Assembly: GCA_903822115.1 (NCBI GenBank)
Contig: CAIJNU010000115.1
Location: 1 to 6,761, forward strand
DNA: 6,761 nt
Direction: 5' to 3'
DNA from: an uncultured Candidatus Peregrinibacteria bacterium
Lineage (GTDB): Bacteria; Patescibacteriota; Gracilibacteria; Peribacterales; Peribacteraceae
Every line of letters starts with the position of its first letter. The first letter of the stretch is position 1. This document shows, one piece after another, positions 4,733-6,761 of the stretch. The notes beneath the pieces are model-generated. The model made no database searches, was not told the origin of the DNA, and saw only the letters and a program-made list of their open reading frames with translations. The position numbers and the translations under genes were made by a program.

Positions 4733-6238
4733 ATGTGCGGCATCATTGCGGTCTCCGGCTACAGCGACGCGATCCAGGATCTCTATGACGGCTTGATCGT
4801 CCTGCAGCATCGCGGACAGGATGCGGCCGGTATCGTCACGTTCGACAGTCAGTTTCATCTGAAGAAGGCGAACGGCATGGTGCGGGACGTTTTCCACGCG
4901 CAATCGCTCGAGAGACTCCGTGGCCCGATGGGTATCGGTCACGTTCGCTATCCCACAGCGGGGTGTTCGAGCGAGTTTGAGGCACAACCGTTCTTCGTAA
5001 ATTCCCCCTTCGGCATCGCGCTCGCCCACAACGGCAACCTCACGAACAGCAAGAAGCTCACAGATGAACTTCTGCATTCGGACTTCCGCCACCTCAATAC
5101 GAACTCCGACTCCGAAGTGCTGCTCAACGTTTTCGCACTCGCGCTCCAGCGGCAACGTCCGATCAAGCTCAAGCCCGAGCACGTTTTTCGAGCCGTGCGC
5201 ACCGTGCACCGCCGATGTCAGGGCAGCTACTCCGCCGTCGCGCTCATCGGCGGACAGGGCATCGTTGCTTTCCGCGATCCCTACGGCATTCGCCCGCTCG
5301 TCCTCGGGAAGCGCAAGTATGGCATGAAGGAGGAGTACATCATCTGTTCGGAGAGCACGGTCATGAAGCCGCTCGGCTACGAATTCATCCGAGATATCAG
5401 ACCCGGAGAAGCGGTCTTCATCGATACGAAGAACCACGTGCATGCCCGCATCTGCAAGAAGGGAGAGCTCTCTCCATGCGCCTTCGAATGGATCTATCTG
5501 GCGGCGCCGGATTCCGTGATCGATGACGTGTCGGTGTACAAGGCTCGACTGCGCATGGGCGAATCGCTGGCGAAGCAGATCAAAGCATCGGGCATTCAGA
5601 TCGACTCGGTCATCCCGATCCCCGACTCGTCGCGCGCCGCGGCGGCGGGGCTCGCCGACAAGCTGAAGGTACGTTACCGCGAGGGGTTCGTGAAGAACCG
5701 CTACATCGGCCGCACGTTCATCATGCCGGGGCAGGCCATCCGCCAGCGCAGCCTCCACTTCAAGATCCACCCGATCGATCTCGAATTCGCAGGGAACAGA
5801 GTTCTGCTCGTGGACGACTCCATCGTCCGGGGAAACACATCCCGCAAGATCGTCGAAATGGCGAAAGAGGCCGGAGCGAAGAAGGTCTATTTCGCTTCCG
5901 CATCTCCTCCTATCACCGGTCCCTGTCCGTACGGCGTCGACATTCCGACGACCGACGAGCTCATCGGTTCGCACAACAACATCAAGGAGATCTGCAAAAT
6001 GATCGGAGCGGACGGACTCTTCTACGCGAAGACGGAAGACATGGTGAAGGCCATTCGCATCGGCAACCGACGATTGCAGAAGCTGTGCACCGGCTGCTTC
6101 AACGGCCGCTACCCCACTCCCGAAATCACGAAGAAGCTCCTCCTCGATCTGGGATGCAATCGCAACTCCACGCGCGACGAGCACAACATGTCGAGCGATG
6201 AGGAAGGAGAAGCGTACAAGGCGATGACGTTGATTTGA
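4733..6238 (+). CDS. purF: Amidophosphoribosyltransferase
   Basis: A 501-residue cytoplasmic enzyme catalysing the first committed step of de novo purine synthesis: PRPP plus glutamine gives 5-phosphoribosylamine. The N-terminus is MCGIIAV, so removing Met exposes the nucleophile Cys2 of a class II glutamine amidotransferase domain. That domain also shows QHRGQDAAG (25-33), GHVRYPTAG (69-77), HNGNLTN (99-105) and NSDSEVLLN (124-132). The phosphoribosyltransferase domain has IPIPDSSRAAA (294-304), KNRYIGRTFI (321-330) and the PRPP loop VLLVDDSIVRGNTS (357-370). Cys249, Cys398 and the CTGC pair Cys452/Cys455 match the four cluster ligands of the Bacillus-type enzyme, so a [4Fe-4S] cluster is likely, unlike E. 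coli PurF. No propeptide is encoded in the frame as read. The start is fixed by the Met-Cys-Gly signature, and no Shine-Dalgarno precedes it. It is preceded by an upstream ORF and followed by purD, whose product uses phosphoribosylamine. Confidence 0.97.
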   Translation: MCGIIAVSGYSDAIQDLYDGLIVLQHRGQDAAGIVTFDSQFHLKKANGMVRDVFHAQSLERLRGPMGIGHVRYPTAGCSSEFEAQPFFVNSPFGIALAHNGNLTNSKKLTDELLHSDFRHLNTNSDSEVLLNVFALALQRQRPIKLKPEHVFRAVRTVHRRCQGSYSAVALIGGQGIVAFRDPYGIRPLVLGKRKYGMKEEYIICSESTVMKPLGYEFIRDIRPGEAVFIDTKNHVHARICKKGELSPCAFEWIYLAAPDSVIDDVSVYKARLRMGESLAKQIKASGIQIDSVIPIPDSSRAAAAGLADKLKVRYREGFVKNRYIGRTFIMPGQAIRQRSLHFKIHPIDLEFAGNRVLLVDDSIVRGNTSRKIVEMAKEAGAKKVYFASASPPITGPCPYGVDIPTTDELIGSHNNIKEICKMIGADGLFYAKTEDMVKAIRIGNRRLQKLCTGCFNGRYPTPEITKKLLLDLGCNRNSTRDEHNMSSDEEGEAYKAMTLI

Positions 6239-6245
6239 GGATTTT

Positions 6246-6269
6246 GAGAAAGGCTTGAGGCCAATTCTC
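6246..6269 (+). other. Weak hairpin after purF
   Basis: GAGAA (6246-6250) pairs with TTCTC (6265-6269), enclosing an inner GGC/GCC stem (6252-6254 and 6260-6262). No T-run follows, so it is at best a weak or factor-dependent terminator or a 3' stabilising structure. The 101-nt purF-purD gap otherwise contains only the purD promoter. Confidence 0.25.
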
Positions 6270-6303
6270 TTCGGACTCCTCGGAATCCTCCTTCAAACCA
6301 TCT

Positions 6304-6333
6304 TTGATTTCCCCGCATGAAACCCTCTATCAT
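6304..6333 (+). promoter_or_regulatory. purD promoter, leaderless
   Basis: A -35-like TTGATT (6304-6309), an 18-bp spacer and a -10 box TATCAT (6328-6333) precede the purD ATG by 6 nt. This is the same -10-to-ATG distance as at folD, the purF upstream ORF and the small minus-strand ORF. It implies that purD can be transcribed on its own despite following purF. Confidence 0.55.
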
Positions 6334-6339
6334 CATCCT

Positions 6340-6761
6340 ATGAAAATCCTCCTCCTCGCCTCCTCCGCCCGCGAGCATGCGATCGCGGATGCGCTCTCCC
6401 GCAGTCGCCACAAGCCCGAGATCATCGCGCTCTGCACATCGCGCAATCCGGGGATTCGCGCACTTTCGACCGAGCAGGAGGTGATGGATATTCTGGATTT
6501 TGAGAAGGTGGCGCAGATCGCGAAACGCACGCAACCGGATTTCGCCATCGTCGGACCGGATGATCCCATCGGAGCCGGCGCGGCGGACATGCTTGCCGAG
6601 CTTGGCATCCCGAGTGTTGCGCCGAAGAAGAGTCTCGCGCGGATCGAAAGCTCGAAGAGCTTCTCCCGGGAAATCCTGAAGAAGTACGGCATCGATGCCT
6701 CCCCGAAATTCCAGGTGTTTTCTCGGGATACGAACTCCATTGGAGCCCTGATGGAAGAGAA
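6340..6761 (+). CDS. purD: Phosphoribosylamine-glycine ligase, 5' part
   Basis: The first 140 codons of an ATP-dependent cytoplasmic ligase (GAR synthetase), the second step of purine synthesis, joining glycine to the phosphoribosylamine made by PurF. It runs off the right edge, so length and C-terminus are unknown. The N-terminal pre-ATP-grasp domain is recognisable: MKILLLASSAREHAIADAL (1-19) for the family GSGGREHALA, PDFAIVGPDDPIGAGAADML (66-85) for VGPEAPL.AG, and APKKSLARIESSKSFSREIL (94-113) for GP.K.AA.LE.SK.F. It is divergent: the glycines of GSGGREHA are replaced (ASSAREHA), and the segment after strand 1 is shorter than usual. Another member of the superfamily is possible, but the Arg-Glu-His motif and position directly after purF favour PurD. 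The start is fixed by homology and by the promoter 6 nt upstream; no ribosome binding site is seen. Confidence 0.88.
   Translation, partial: MKILLLASSAREHAIADALSRSRHKPEIIALCTSRNPGIRALSTEQEVMDILDFEKVAQIAKRTQPDFAIVGPDDPIGAGAADMLAELGIPSVAPKKSLARIESSKSFSREILKKYGIDASPKFQVFSRDTNSIGALMEE

Noticed and set aside
4727..6184. A 485-codon open frame on the minus strand across purF
   Set aside because: It is the exact antisense of a well-supported purF gene. Its translation is rich in Asp, Glu, Arg and Val without family motifs, as expected of a shadow in GC-rich coding DNA.
6317..6343. Eight-codon ORF overlapping the purD start by ATGA
   Set aside because: The predicted transcription start is at the purD ATG itself, so this ORF would not be on the main transcript. 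It is short enough to be chance.

Overview
The window is about 6.8 kb of bacterial DNA with a mid-50s G+C content by eye. It uses the standard stop codons: TGA ends at least five of the genes here, so a recoded TGA is not supported. None of the start codons is preceded by a convincing Shine-Dalgarno sequence. Several starts lie at exactly the distance from a -10 box where transcription should begin, which suggests leaderless mRNAs. The taxon cannot be fixed from this sequence. The lack of Shine-Dalgarno sites, a DUF378 protein, an archaeal-looking thymidylate kinase and scattered single-gene housekeeping loci would fit a high-GC candidate phylum such as Peregrinibacteria/Peribacteria, but that is only a guess.

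Layout. Positions 1-143 are an upstream region with a long inverted repeat and a promoter. Positions 144-1235 and 1430-2491 are two tandem, full-length paralogues of class I fructose-bisphosphate aldolase. The second keeps the catalytic residues. The first has lost the Schiff-base lysine and most other active-site residues while remaining an intact reading frame. A strong terminator follows (2501-2543), and a convergent small DUF378 membrane protein gene sits on the minus strand (2547-2744). Next come tmk (thymidylate kinase, 2934-3524), a convergent 55-residue orphan small ORF on the minus strand (3535-3702), and folD (3757-4599), which is divergent from the small ORF with overlapping promoters. 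A 26-codon upstream ORF (4646-4726) lies in frame with and directly ahead of purF (4733-6238). The 5' part of purD (6340 to the right edge) closes the window.

How the genes relate. The right half is nucleotide and one-carbon metabolism. FolD supplies 10-formyl-tetrahydrofolate for the formyl transfers of purine synthesis. PurF makes phosphoribosylamine, which is the substrate of PurD. Tmk makes dTDP. The left half is glycolytic or gluconeogenic (aldolase). Most genes appear to have their own promoter rather than forming one operon.

The points most worth a second look are the catalytically dead aldolase beside its active twin; the repeated exact 6-nt spacing between -10 box and ATG; the in-frame leaderless upstream ORF ahead of purF; and the tiny divergent gene with a near-consensus promoter opposite folD. 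No rRNA, tRNA, CRISPR array or insertion sequence was seen.
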